From assembly GCA_011799875.1 (NCBI GenBank), contig CM022298.1, positions 259,277,757-259,341,756 of the forward strand: a DNA stretch of 64,000 bases, in the 5' to 3' direction. The translations under genes were made by a program, and so were the position numbers. Below are positions 1 to 11,255 of this stretch, in pieces; positions within the stretch are counted from its first letter, which is position 1; every line of letters begins with the position of its first letter. The notes beneath the pieces are model-generated. The model was not told the DNA's origin. It made no database searches and worked only from the letters and a program-made list of their open reading frames with translations. Origin of the DNA: Thinopyrum elongatum (taxonomy: Eukaryota; Streptophyta; Magnoliopsida; Poales; Poaceae).

Positions 1-371
1 GGAGGTGCACGCGCTGCGACCGCACCCGTGGTGGGAGCGGTCGGAGGGCGGCGATTCGCCCCGGCCCGAGCGTCATTGCCGCGGCTGTGCCCGTCGACGG
101 GCGGAAGGGGCGCAGGTGAAGTAACCCCTTCACTCGGACCTTGTGGAGCGTGGCCGTCGGGATGTTGCTGATGCTGCTCTCCTCCGATGTCTCCTGCTCC
201 TGCGTCGGCCGCGGGGGAAGTGGTGACGGCGCCGCCTGCTCCGACCACATCCCCAGAAGCATCCGCGTCCTCGCGTGTCTCCGCACCCCCTGCAGCGTTA
301 GAGGCCGCGGGTGGCGGAGCCTTCGAGGTGGAAGGACGAGCCGAAGAACCGGGTTTCTTCTTGGGCGCCAT
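1..371 (-). CDS. gag N-terminus of element A, open at the window edge
   Basis: The ATG lies on the minus strand at 371-369, about 100 bases after the LTR end, and the frame stays open for about 123 codons to the left edge with no stop. The protein starts MAPKKKPGSSARPSTSKAP. It is rich in Ala, Pro and Gly with a basic start, as is usual for the poorly conserved N-terminal part of grass Gypsy gag proteins; gag of element C starts similarly (MPPKKKSAA). No folded domain is visible in this part. The plus-strand ORF over the same bases is a shadow. Calling it gag rests on its position after the LTR and primer-binding region and on the match to C. Confidence 0.7.
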   Translation of the reverse strand, partial: MAPKKKPGSSARPSTSKAPPPAASNAAGGAETREDADASGDVVGAGGAVTTSPAADAGAGDIGGEQHQQHPDGHAPQGPSEGVTSPAPLPPVDGHSRGNDARAGANRRPPTAPTTGAVAARAP

Positions 372-454
372 GGTCGATGGCGTCGTCGATGATGCTGATG
401 ATGCTGAACGTGACGCGCTACACATGCCTTCAGGTTCGCGCAAGCGGTCCCCCT

Positions 455-471
455 ACCTGGCGCGCCAAAGA
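455..471 (-). promoter_or_regulatory. Primer-binding region of element A
   Basis: Directly after the LTR end, the minus strand reads TTTGGCGCGCCAGGTAGGGG. The equivalent junctions of elements B (8358-8375) and C (30551-30569) differ by only one or two bases. In LTR retrotransposons this position holds the tRNA primer-binding site. Which tRNA is used cannot be settled by eye. Confidence 0.6.
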
Positions 472-843
472 TGTTGCGGGAAACCACGGCCACCTATGGG
501 ACCAGGAGGCCCCTTGCTGGTTCGGCAGGGGGCGTCACGTTGCACAAAGAGCAGACGAGCGTGTGGTAGCACGACAGAGATGACACGAGCATTTTTACCC
601 AGGTTTGGGCCGCCGTGAGGCGTAAAACCCTACTCCTGCATTGGTGGATTGATGGTGGAAAGGTGGGGGTGGAGCGTAGTACACTTGCCCGGCAAGGGTT
701 GCCTCAGGGCGGCAGTGGCTACATACGTTTGGGGGTCTGAGTTATCCAACCTTCTAACCCTCTCTACGGTTTCCATGGGCCTCCTTTTATAGATTAAGGG
801 GTCACCACAATGGCAAAACAGTCATTATGCACTGATAAGATAG
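472..843 (-). repeat. Element A 5' LTR, 3' segment
   Basis: This is the downstream part of the A LTR, cut at 843 by solo LTR G. It resembles the LTR of element C (30570-31294): both contain the sequence around 'gggcctccttttata' followed by a 'ggggtcaccaca' block. On the minus strand the segment ends at CCGCAACA, directly before the primer-binding region. Its last five bases, 839-843 (gatag), are the left copy of the target duplication of G. Confidence 0.8.
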
Positions 844-3800
844 TGTTGGTGCCGGATTTACCAGGACAGGAAATCCCAGCAAATGACCCTCGTGTCGTCA
901 CCAGCCCCAGGATTACTGTTGCTGGTGGACACCTTCTTGATACAGAATTCCAGGCAATTACAAGAAATTGAGTACAAGACCATAAAGGTCCAATGAATAT
1001 AACAAGGATCTCTACTGCTGGATGACGGAAGCGACTCATGGATCTTCAACGCTGATGGGACTCCATTCCCATAGGAACAGCTGACTTGGATAACTCCTAT
1101 CTTGCGTGGCTGCTATCTCCAATTCCTAGGTTGCGTGGGCTTCGTGGTGCTCCTCTCTAAAACATGATCTGGCCAAGACAATAGCCAGGGACAAGCCTGT
1201 GAGTACGTTTGAATGTACTCGCAAACATAATGAACAAAAGATATAACGAATGCATATGCTCATGTTGGATCCTACTAAATGCTCATGCTGACTAAAATCA
1301 TAGACATGACATGATAATAACAAAATGATATGGGAGTAAATATAGCATGTCAGTCATAATCAAGCTTAATAAAAATAGAAGCTAACGAATGTCACGGGTA
1401 GTCTAGCCAGCCCAGGTGACATTCAGAAAATAAGAGAAATGCCAACCGGGTGTCTAAAAGAGAATCAAGCGAGACAGGACCGCCTGAAAACTCAAGCGAC
1501 GCCATGAAAGGTCTTGAAAAGAAATGCCAGTCGGGTGTCAAAGTGACGCCACGGTCGGTCTTGAAGAGAAATGCCAATCGGGTATCCACAAGAGTAGTGG
1601 CGTGATAGACCGCCTGTGAACTTGAGGGACATCATAGAGAGGACTTTAAAATAAAACCGAATGCCCGGGGTAGTCTAGCCAGCCCCTGAGACACTCAAGA
1701 AAATAAAATAAGAGAAATGGGTTATTCCACAATAATAGGCATAACCACAGTAATATTAATATGCATAGCGAAATATTCATGGTAGCAATAGGGTGACAAA
1801 AATTATCCTGCAAAAATAAGTCAGACACATTTTAATTATTTCCTCCGGAGACCGACACCGGGCCGACACTTGACCCACCCAGCTACGCCCATGACCGAGC
1901 ACTCTGCTATTCGAATAGGTTTAAACTCTGCAGAGGGTGTACTCTTTACCCACAAGTAAAGGATTTCTTTAGTCAGTACCGTGACACTGACTAATTCCCA
2001 TTACAGTCTTTGGGTTGAAAACACACCTGGCCAGCGCACACCAGAATAACTTTCTGGATGCCAGGAATCACCCAAAGCATCGTTCAAGAAGAACTCTAAG
2101 ACGGGGAGACCAACGTCCTGCATGGGATCACTATTAATACGCGCGGATTCCATGGGATGCCCCCCCCCCTCTCAGTCACAACTGGAAACACCCATGCCCC
2201 CTGACCCGATGACAGAATTTAGTCCGTGGCCACAGAAACCCTCATCGTGGCCCTCTGTACGGTGTGCACTTAGATAGGGGTTATCAACTTACTAAGCCGT
2301 ACCTTCCTTGCGGAAGGACCCGTGGCAGCACGGTATCCAGCTAGGTGTAGAGGAACAAGACTCGATCTAGGCCGAGTCAGGACGTGTTAATTATTATCAC
2401 CGGTGTATTCCACACATGTCACGTGACACCACTATGTCAAAACAAGGCCCGTGCCCACCGGCATGTCCAAGGTAGTCGTACACTCCTGGTTTCTCACAAT
2501 CCTTCTTCATGTCGAAACTTGAGTGGCATGCATGCAAGAGAAAATATACAAGATCGTGCATGCATGCACTTGCGGTATGTTTTTCATATGGTGCAAACTC
2601 AAAACTAGTGCAGTCATGCAAATGCAATCATCATATCCCGGGTTCAACATGCTTGCCTTGTTCAAAGTAGTCAGGAAAAACCCCTTCGAAATTCTCGGCA
2701 AAGTTCCCCTCTTCTTTTTCTGAAAAATTCAAATTCAAACTCAAATAAAAATTTCATCACAGTACAAAAACTTGTCTTAAAATATTTTTATTTAATACTA
2801 AAAAAAACTAGAGAGAAAAATAAGAATTTCAAAAAAAGAATCAAGTCTTTTGGACTGGTGGTTAAAAAGTTACTAAGGTTTTAAAACCAGGGACCTCTCT
2901 ATAAATAAAATAACTACTACCGGATCCCTGCTGTATTAAAAGAAAACGCCTCAAAACGGAGTACGTTTTCCAGCTTAGAAAACGTACTGAGCTAGAAGAC
3001 GCTTTCGAAAATAACAGAAAAGGATAAAACACTGACGGGCGGGCCCCGCCCGTCAGGTTTGTATTTGAACGCACCTCGCGCGCGTGCACAGAGAGGGTGC
3101 GGTGGTCACCGGCGGCGATCGTCGGCATTTCAGAGGGCGACGAGGATATGAACGTGCTCGGGGAGGTGTTCCGCGTTGGTGGGTGGTGGAGTTGGTCGCC
3201 GGTGAGCACCGGAGCGACGGCTAGATCGACGGTGGCGGATGGCATTTCGGGTGGTGGTGGATCTTGCGGGAGATAGTTCGGGAGGTGAAACTGGGGCGCG
3301 GGATCGACGAGTTAGTGTGAGAGAGAGCTACTGGCAAAGTTTCAGCGGCGGAGGTGGAGTATAGGCATTGTGGTGATCGGGACGGTTGGCGGCGGCTCGG
3401 TGATCGGAGACGGGGAAGGTGACCTCCTCGAGGTCGAGCGAGTGCATGGGAGCTCGATTGAGATGTGGTGTGGGTGGCACGAGGAGAGAACGGGGCTCGG
3501 GGGCCTCTTTTTATAGGCGATCGGGGGAAGCCAGTGGCTAGCGGCTGACGCCGGAGTAACTCCGGCCGTCGGGTTAGGTTAGGGCGGTGGTTAAGGGCGG
3601 CGAGGTGTTAATGAGGGTAGTGGACCGCTCCGGAGAGGTCGGCGCGGATGAGTTCGAGCTCTCCGGCCTTATCCATGGTGTGGCCACCGTACGGGGGTAG
3701 CGACGACACCAGCTCCGGCGACTGCCAGGCGGGCCCTGGGCGGCGTGGTCGGCGTGGAGAGGGTGCAGGGGAGACGCCGTGTGGAGGGGAAGTAGGTGAG

Positions 3801-4878
3801 GGAAGCAGTAGCAGCAGTTAAGGGGGCGGCGTCGTGGCGATCCGCTCGGCCGCCGTGGATGGGCTCGGTGGTAGCTGCACCGACCGGCAACTGTGCCGTC
3901 GGTGGTGAGCCACTGACCAGAGGGGTCCTTGGAAGTTCATTTATGGCGAGGGGAGGCGTCGAGGAAAAGGGAATGGAGTGAAGTGTGGAGCACGGCGCCG
4001 TCTCTCCTCTGTCGACTGAAGAAATTCAGTTAACTGAATCTCTGTCAGTCATGAACAGTGCACATACCCTTATATGATCATATGACAGAGGGTGCTAGGC
4101 ATTTTAGAAATTTTTGGGAATTTTTGTGGTGAAGTGTTGATGCAATTAAGAGAGGTTTGCAAAGTTCCAGAATTTTTGGAGTAATTTTAAATAGGTTTTG
4201 ATCAACCAAACTGAATCTGGTCCAAATTTGAATGGTTTGAATTTTGAAAATTTTGAACTATGGAACCCAAAGTTTTTGGTGAAATGGGTTGTCGGTACCA
4301 TCTAGTTGCTAGGAAATTTTTTGGTGGAGGTAGAAAAGTTGTAGAAAATGTAGTTCCTTTGTAACTCAAAGAAACCATGAGTATTGTAAATTCCAACTTT
4401 GGAATTATTTAAAATATGAAAAATATTTTTGTGGGGTTGGAGAGACTTGGATACTGTCCCATGCGACCGGCCCCTGTGAGTGCCGCAGGCTGCCGTGCTT
4501 TCACCCCGGAGCTGAATCTCTGTCAGTCATAGAATGTGAGTATGATTTGTGGGATTAATTAGGAGTGGCAGAAAAATTGTTGGAAGGTTTTTTTTGGATG
4601 TGCTAGGTGGAAAGAAAAGGCCATATTATTGAAATAATTTTAATTATCCAAAACTTATCTAAAAGAAAAATATTTTTGATATCTCAAAAATAATTACCCA
4701 ATAAACAATTCACCCAAAACAGAACCATTCAAAAAAATTTGAAACCCAATTGAAAATTAAAATAATTTTCAGAACAGAGGAACTAGAAAGAGAATAAATT
4801 CAAAAAAATAATTTAAAGTATTTTATTTTAAGGAAAAGATTTTGAAAATCCAAAAGAAATATTTTTTGGGGTGTTACA
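844..4878 (-). mobile_element. Element G: solo LTR, Tekay-like Gypsy, perfect TSD
   Basis: This 4,035-bp block starts TGTAACACCCC on the minus strand (at 4878) and ends ...CACCAACA (at 844), so it has TG...CA ends. It is flanked on both sides by GATAG (839-843 and 4879-4883). Removing it restores a continuous A-type LTR. It has no primer site, gag or pol. Its layout matches the LTRs of elements D and E: a TGTAACACC-type start, an AT-rich first third, a GC-rich gene-like middle, and the palindrome-like GAGTACGTTTGAATGTACTC (1201-1220) about 360 bases before its end. It is therefore a solo LTR left by LTR-LTR recombination. Confidence 0.9.
1388..1700. repeat. Short direct repeats inside solo LTR G
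   Basis: GGGTAGTCTAGCCAGCCC occurs near 1396 and again near 1667. The motif GAAATGCCARYCGGGT occurs three times between (near 1436, 1522 and 1569), mostly preceded by 'tcttgaa(a/g)ag'. They look like degenerate tandem copies of a block of roughly 80-100 bases within the LTR. I see no coding content in them. Confidence 0.6.
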
Positions 4879-5430
4879 GATAGCAAACAGTGCTATCATA
4901 CCTAACTCTGCGGGCTATCAGGGCGCATTAAATGCACCGCTCATCGTCACATCATCGGTTGCCCGGCAAGGCTTGCCGGGCTATCTTGCCAGCTCCACGC
5001 CTGCTCGCTTGACATGTCGCAGGACGGGTGTCATCTGTAGGTGTTTTCCGTAGGGAGAGGTTGCCATGTGGTGAATGGCTGCCACTTAGTCACTCCGCGG
5101 TTTCACACTGCACTGATTGACGATGTGGGTCATGGTGGAGTAGTTGGTGAGGTGGTTTTGCCTCCGTGTGCCCCGGCAGGCCCTGCCGGGACATCTTGGA
5201 CGTCGTCTTTCGGGGGTGGCCTCGCCCCTTGCCGAGCTCGCCTGCCCGGCAAAGCAGGCCCTTCTCCTGATGATGCCTTGCTTCTTTGGCTTGATCTTGG
5301 TCCCTCTGATCTTCATGTTAGTCCTTTGAGCCTCTTAGTCCCTTGTATTCCGACTTGGGTTGGTGCTTTAATCTCGTCCCCGTGCCTGTGCACAGTCTGG
5401 GCAACAGACCTAGAGTTTGTTGCACCGACA
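4879..5430 (-). repeat. Element A 5' LTR, 5' segment
   Basis: This is the upstream part of the split A LTR. On the minus strand it starts TGTCGGTGCAACAAAC at 5430 and runs to the G insertion point at 4879. The 'ttatcatacctaac' block near 4895 aligns with the same block in the LTR of C near 30920. Together the two segments give an LTR of about 920 bp. The plus-strand ORFs here are shadows. Confidence 0.8.
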
Positions 5431-6626
5431 GAGGCAGCCACGTTTAGCAGGCAGAATGGCATGCGGACGTAACTGCAGGGATGGCCCCCGCTCCGGCCGA
5501 CACGGGACGGCCAGAAGAGGCCAAGCGAAGCGGCCCTGTTGAGACGTGGGATGTTGACGCAGACACACAGCTCGCCACCTGCGTCAGGGGCGGTAGCTGC
5601 ACTGGGTGGTGCGGGGTAATGCTCGCCACGCATGCCTCGTGCTTCCCGAAGCTCTTCGATTGCCTTGGTGGTGAATTCCTGTGCGCCTGGCGTCACACGC
5701 CTTGCGCCTTGCTCACGGAGGCACGCGTCAAAGCACACCTCCACGTGGTGCCCGAACGCCTCCCTAGTCGTGTTGGTTAGGTCAAAGGCGCTGGAGACAA
5801 GAGCCCCTGAGCCCGTCCTGAGGGGGGCATCGGGTGCACCTTCCTATGCGAGAGGGGAAGGCGCCCCAGCAGTGGGCGCGAGGCTTGAGGCACGACCAAC
5901 AGGCGCCACAGCTTCCTGACAGCCCTTGGGGAGGAGCTGCTTCTTCTTCTTGGGAACGGTCTCAGGAGGCAGGATGGCGCCCTCGTCATGAGAGTTCTCG
6001 ACCGCAGCGGCCTGGTAGGCGCGCTCGAGGGAGCACACCGCATCCTTTTTGTCATAGGCGACCGTGATGATACCGCCGCTTCCTGGCATTTTGAGGACAT
6101 TGTAGCCATGGTGAGTTGTTGCCATGAACTTGGCGAGGGCCAGATAACTGAGGATGGCATTGTATGGGAGGTCGATATGGGCGACATCAAAGTCGATGAG
6201 CTCGGTGTGGTAGTTGTTGCGCTTGCCGAAGGTGACAGGGAGGCAGATCTGACTTATGGGAATGGTGGAGCCATCGGTCACCCCTGACAAAGGCTTGGTA
6301 GGCAGAAGCTAGTCGTAGGGCACTTGGAGCGTCTCAAACATCTCAACGGAAAGAACGTTGAGACCCGCGCCACCGTCGACGACGGTTTTGGTGACGAGGA
6401 TGTTGCTGATGGTTGGCGTGCAGAGCATCGGGAGCACGCCAGCAGTGGCTGAGCACTTGAGTTGGTCCATGGTGTCGAAGGTGATGGCGTGCTTGGACCA
6501 CCTGAGGGGACACGACACCTCGAGCTTGGGGAGGGCCGCGTTCACCTCATGAGCGAACTGCTTGAAGATGCGATGGGAGGCGGGAGCCTGAGCGCCACCC
6601 AGGATGCAAGCGATCGCACGAGGCAT
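5431..6626 (-). pseudogene. Element B protease and collapsed RT start
   Basis: Read leftward from 6626 in one frame, this shows a retropepsin-like segment with VVDGGAGLNVLS (active-site-type D-G-G), followed by the linker 'YNAILSYLALAKFMATTHH' typical of grass Gypsy proteins. After a stop near 5844 the same frame continues to 5431. Its tail, with CSYVRMPFCLLN, resembles the RT motif normally read YVxMPFGLKN, but the preceding RT block is far too short, so RT seems internally deleted. In-frame stops lie near 6309 and 5844. In an intact element this region would process the polyprotein and start cDNA synthesis; here it is dead. A interrupts it at 5431. Confidence 0.7.
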
Positions 6627-6795
6627 TTGGAAGCCCCCAACCCCATCATCTTGGCGGTTGTCGTTGTTTCTCCTTGGCGGCGGAGGCAGTGGAGGGAGGC
6701 CGGCATTGCCCTAAGGACGGTCCTCGCGAGGCTGGTCTTCCCCAGGGGCCATCACGAGGCTGGCCCTGCCAGCGGTCCTTGCAGGGTTGGTCACG

Positions 6796-8318
6796 CTAGT
6801 CCTGGCGGGGGTCGCGGTTGTCCCAGCGGCCACCACTGCGGCCTCCTCCGTGGCCGTAGCCGCGGTCGCTGAGCTCGGGACGGCGGCCAAGGCGCCCATC
6901 GCGGATTGCCTTGAGCTCCTGGCAGTCGTTGGTGTTGTGGCTGTGGACGTTGTGGAAGACGCAGAACTGGCGGTTGCCCCTGGAGGATTTGCCGTGGTCA
7001 CAGCCACGCTTCATCTCAGGTTCAGCCATAAGCACAGCGGGGCCCTTGCGCTTTACCTCCTTAGCCTTGGCCTTCTTGTCTTCAGGATCGAACTCCGGAA
7101 GCTCCAGGAGGGAGAGGCGACCTTCCTCTGCCCTCGTGCACCTGGCAGCCATGTTGAACATCTCCAGAGCCAAACACAAGTCCTCGTGTATGGCAAGCTC
7201 CTCCTTCATCTTGACATCCCGGACGCCCTCAGAGAATGCCGAAATGATGGCCAGTCCGACACCTTTGGGATCTTGAGGTGAAAGTTCGTGAAGCGTTGTA
7301 TGTACTTGTGCAAGGTTTCCCCCGGCTGCTGCTTCACGCGCCGCAGGTTGCCTGCTGCAGGAGCGCGGTCGCGAGTGCCCTGGAAGTTGGCGATGAAGCA
7401 CTCGCATAGCTCGTCCTAGGAGGAGATCGAGCCCACCGGGAGGTTCAGGAGCCAAGAACGTGAGCCATCCTTAAGGGCCATGGGGAACCAGTTCGCCATG
7501 ACCTTGTCGTTGCCATTCGCCGCCTCGATGCTCAGCTCGTAGAGCTGTAGAAATTCCATGGGGTCAGGAGTGCCATCGTAGCGTGGATGCAGATCCAGCT
7601 TGAACTTGCCGGACCAAACGACATGGCGCAGCTCCGGGGTGAAAGCACGGCAGCCTGCGGCACTCACAGGGGCCGGTCGCATGGGAGGAGCTTGATCTTG
7701 GCGCCCGCGCGCCACCGCTTCTGGTGGCACATGGTCTTGACGCGGCGGCGCTGGAAGCGCGCGCGCTTCTTCTTGGGGCCGCTACACCACCTGGCAGCTT
7801 GCTTCATCGCGCGTCGGCGCCCTGCGCAGCTGGTCGTGTTGGGGTGCCTCACGCCTGGGCTCGGGGTCCACGCCATGCAGAGGAGGAGGAGGGGGCACGC
7901 CGTGAGGCACATCGCCCGCCAGGAATGGTGGGGGATGAGGCAAATGGGATGGTGCAGGAGCCTCACCGGCAGCGTTGACTAGCTCGGTGATGCGGCCGAG
8001 CTAGTTGTCATAGAGATCACTGGCCAGACGGTAACGTAGAAGATCACGCGCCATGAGTAGCGCAGCCCGCGCGTTCGCCGGCCCGCGACGAGCATGAGAA
8101 GAGGACACCATGGCGGAAGTGGGTGATGGTGTTGCGGTACAGCCATCGCGTCGCACGGACGGTGGCAGCGACGAATCCTACTGTTCACGGGCAGCAGGGT
8201 CGGTGTCGGTGTTTGCCACCGGGGAGGCAGAGCAGCGAGGAATGCCGTTGCCCACGGGTGTCGTCTGAGCGACACAAGCGGCCCAGCGCTCGGCATGGAC
8301 ACGGCGAGCGTCAGCCAT
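6796..8318 (-). pseudogene. Element B gag, broken
   Basis: The likely start is the ATG at 8318 (MADARRVHAERW), about 57 bases after the LTR. One frame runs to about 7262 with stops near 8178, 8005, 7780 and 7428. The frame then shifts and ends at 6796. The capsid-type core is visible as FKLDLHPRYDGTPDPMEFL, KVMANWFPMALK and SWLLNLP, then 'LHKYIQRFTNF'. Near the end, CVFHNVHSHNTNDCQ is a zinc-knuckle-like C-H-C segment. The capsid would assemble particles and bind element RNA. Several stops plus a frameshift make it a pseudogene. Confidence 0.8.
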
Positions 8319-8375
8319 AGGAACGATGGAACGGCGGCGGAGAGGCTTCGACACGCCCCTACCTGGCGTGCCAAA

Positions 8376-9246
8376 TATCAGATTCAGGGCTCCGCAGACC
8401 CAAGAAAAGTTCAAACTCTGGGGCGTGTGCGAAGAACTCAACCTATCTAGCCTACCAGCTCGTCACCCCATGGCCTAGCTTGATGCGCACGAATAAGGGA
8501 GAAGATGGACACAGCAGTTTACCCAGGTTCGGGCCACCTTGTGTGTAAGACCCTACTCCTGCTTTGTGGTGGATTGGCCTCACGAGGGGCCGAGGATGAA
8601 CTAGTACAAAGGATGAACAACCTCACAAGGGCTATGTTGGTGAGTGTGGAAAGGATCTGATCCCACTCTACGGTGGTGGCTAACCTATATTTATAGTGGC
8701 CTCGGTCCTCTTCCCCCAAAACGTAGGCGGGAAGGGATCCCACAGTGGCCAATTTGAAAGGGGAAAAGTAGTGCATCTTATCCTAACGAAAGGTGGTCTT
8801 TGCCTGCAAAGCTTCTGGTCATGACGCAACGGTGGGCTCGGCGATGACATCCGTCCTGCCATGCTGGTGGCCTTGGTCTTGTTGCACTGGAATGGAAACC
8901 TTTGCCAGATTCCTCGGGGACCCAAGCCTGTCCTTGCGTCCTTAGCACCAAAGAGGAAACTGCCTTCTCTGTGCCGCTGGCGCCCGCCTGCCTTGGTCGT
9001 CATGGCTTGCATCATGGTAGCCTCATGAGGCTGGGTACCTGCATAGAAATCTCCGCTCCTCGGGAGGCCGCCTAGGCAGGCCACTCCCTTGGGAGGTCTT
9101 GGTGTCGTCCACCTCGCGAGGCTTGGCCCCTCGCGAGGGTCTTGTCTTGGCAGTCCTGTAGATGGGCCGTACCAGGCCGTCGATGGAGCCACGCCGCGGG
9201 CCGCAGGCGGGCAAGTCTAGGTACCCTGGTTCCCAGAATGCCGACA
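8376..9246 (-). repeat. Element B 5' LTR (871 bp)
   Basis: On the minus strand it starts TGTCGGCATTCTGGGAACC at 9246 and ends CTGAATCTGATA at 8376 (the usual terminal CA has become TA). The primer-binding junction TTTGGCACGCCAGGTAGGGG follows directly. It shares long stretches with the plus-strand LTR of element F, for example 'aggttagccaccac', 'tccactacaaagcaggagtagggtcttaca' (broken here by mismatches) and the LTR ends. The two belong to different copies, because B and F have opposite orientation. Confidence 0.88.
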
Positions 9247-10055
9247 TAATACACAGGTGGTACTAGGAGTACCAACAAGGTATACACATCAATAACATGT
9301 ATATCAAATATACTTTTGTTGAAGTTGCCAGCCTTCTTATCTATTGGGGTAGTTCCACTACCAGTGACCGTTCCCCTTATAATAGAAGCACTTAATCTCA
9401 GGTTTGGGTTCAACCTTGGGTTTCTTCACTGGAGCGGCAATTGGCTTGCCATTCATGAAGTTTCCCTTCTTGCCCTTGCCCTTCTTGAAACCAGTGGTCT
9501 TGTTAACCATCAACACTTGATGCTCCTTCTTGATTTCTACCTTCGCGGCCTTAAGCACCGCGAACAGCTCTGGGATCATCTCCATCCCTTGCATGTTATA
9601 GTTCATCACGAAGCTCTAGTAGCTTGGTGATAGTGACTGGAGAACTCTGTCAATCACTATCTTATCTGGAAGATTAACTCCCACTTGATTCAAGCGATTG
9701 TAGCAACCAGACATTCTGAGCACATGCTCACTGGCTGAGCTATTCTCCTCCATCTTGTAGGCAAAGAACTTGTCAGAGGTCTCATACCTCTCAACACGGG
9801 CATGAGTCTAAAATACCAATTTCAGCTCTTGGAACATGTCATATGTTTCATGGTGTTCAAAACGCCTTTGGAGCCCAGCTTCTAAGCCGTAAAGCATGGC
9901 GCACTAAACTATCAAGTAGTCATCAGAACGTGTCTGCCAGATGTTCACAACATCCACATACGACACTAGAGAAGTTGGCACACCGAGCGGTGCATCAAGG
10001 ACATAAGCCTTTCTGTGCAGCAGTGAGGACAATCCTCAGACTACGGCCCTAGAAC
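9247..10055 (-). pseudogene. Element H Copia gag, broken
   Basis: Read leftward from about 10055, a UBN2-type Copia gag can be followed: YVDVVNIWQTRSDDYL, MLYGLEAGLQRRFEHHE, KMEENSSASEHVLRMSGCYN, LPDKIVIDRVLQSLSPSY, MQGMEMIPELFAVLKAAKV. A zinc knuckle follows at about 9358-9420, where the second Cys is changed (CFYYKGNGHW) and a stop comes directly after the Trp. Further stops lie near 10030, 9915, 9810 and 9617. After the knuckle, IFDIHVIDVYTL leads toward the protease and ends at the B insertion. The product would be the capsid of the Copia particle. It cannot be made from this copy. Confidence 0.85.
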
Positions 10056-10848
10056 GCATCATTGCTTACAATATCTTTCAACTTAGTCTTTCTCTAGGAA
10101 CGTATTAAAACAGGGAGCTAGCGCGAGCTATTGATCTACAACATAATTTGCAAAGACAACTTAGACTATAGTTCATGATAATGAGTTCAATTAATCATAT
10201 TACCTAAGAATTCCCACTCAAATCAACATCCCTCTGGTCGTCCGAGTGTAACACGATCCAAATTCACCAACCCAATTCTGATCATCACATGAGATGAGGT
10301 GGTTTCAATTGTGAACATCTCTATGTTGATCATATCTACTATATGACTCGTGTTCGACCTTTTTGTCTCTTGTGTTCCGAGTCCATGTCTGTACATGCTA
10401 GGCTCGTCAAGTTTAACCCAAGTGTTCCGCATGTGCAAAAGTGGCTTGCACCCGTTGTATGTGAACGAAGAGTCTATAACACCCGATCATCACGTGGTGC
10501 TTCCAAACGACGAACTTTCGCAATGGTGCACACTTGGGGAGAACACAATTTTATCATGAAATTTTAGTGAGGGGTCACCTTATAATGCTACCATCGTCCA
10601 AAGCAAAATAAGATGCATAAAATGATTAACATCACATGCAAATCATAAGTGACATGATATGGCCATCAACTTGTGCTTTTGATCTCCATCTCCAAAGCAC
10701 CGGCATGATCTCCATCATCACCGGCATGACACCATGATCTCCATCATCGTGTCGCCATCGGGGTTGTCACGCCAACCATGCTTCTACTACTATTGCTACC
10801 GCTTAGCGATAAAGTAAAGCATTACACAGTGTTTAATGATTGACACGC
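10056..10848 (-). other. Element H leader, gag-side part
   Basis: This is non-coding sequence between the primer site and gag of element H, matching in character the long leader of Angela/BARE elements. It contains several short 'gatctccatcat' copies (10680-10760). The last three bases, 10846-10848 (cgc), are the left target duplication of CACTA K. No gene is seen here. Confidence 0.7.
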
Positions 10849-10879
10849 CACTACTGCAGGATGCTGCTAATGCAACACT

Positions 10880-11255
10880 ACGATCAGAGACCCTTTGACA
10901 AAACTGTGTGTGATGCATTAATCGCTAACGGTAATGTAAAATAACCATTAAAAAAGATGCAAAACGTTTGTGATGAACGATACATCAAACACGGTTCAGA
11001 TTTTAGTTGCGTGTGCGATGAGGGGCATACGGTTCAGTTCAATGAACTGTTTGTGATGAGGCAGAACAAAAGAAACGGGCAGCCAGATGAAGGCGTGTGC
11101 GATATACGGCATACAGTTCACTCGAATATATTTTTTGTGATGAGGCGGAACAACAAAAACGGGCAGCCAGATGAAGGTGTGTGCGATATACGGCATACAG
11201 TTCACTCGGATGAACTGTTTGCGTTGAGCCAAGAGAATAGAAACGGTTCAACTTA
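10880..11255. repeat. Left subterminal repeats of K
   Basis: A unit of roughly 66-72 bases is repeated about four times in tandem: a 'gtgtgcgat' core, then 'cgg(c)atac(a/g)gttca(g/c)t', then 'tttgtgatgaggc(a/g)gaacaa' and 'aaaacgggcagccagatgaagg'. The copies near 11060-11130 and 11150-11220 are almost identical. In CACTA elements such subterminal repeats are the binding sites for the element's own proteins. Weak ORFs arise on both strands because the repeats keep a frame; I do not call them genes. Confidence 0.75.

Larger units (their letters stand above)
1..5430 (-). mobile_element. Element A: Gypsy LTR retrotransposon, 5' part (minus strand)
   Basis: Read on the minus strand, this is the 5' end of a Ty3/Gypsy element: a 5' LTR (472-843 plus 4879-5430), a primer-binding region and the start of gag, running off the left edge. 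The LTR starts TGTCGGTGCAACAAAC at 5430 and ends CCGCAACA at 472. It is followed by TTTGGCGCGCCAGGTAGGGG, the same leader junction seen in elements B and C. The right flank 5431-5435 (gaggc) should be one half of the 5-bp target duplication; the other half is outside the window. A is inserted in element B and is itself split by solo LTR G. A Tat-like lineage is likely but is inferred only from the junction and layout. Confidence 0.8.
5431..9246 (-). mobile_element. Element B: Gypsy LTR retrotransposon, 5' part (minus strand)
   Basis: The order on the minus strand is 5' LTR (8376-9246), primer-binding region, gag, protease, and a degenerate start of RT. It ends at 5431, where element A is inserted; the rest of B lies beyond the left edge. 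Its LTR belongs to the same family as the LTR of element F (34569-35429), in the opposite orientation. B is inserted in the gag-protease region of Copia element H; the right flank 9247-9251 is taata. Confidence 0.85.

Noticed and set aside
187..618. Plus-strand ORF of 143 codons rich in Ala and Pro
   Set aside because: It lies opposite the start of gag and the LTR of element A and has no domain; it is a GC-rich shadow frame.
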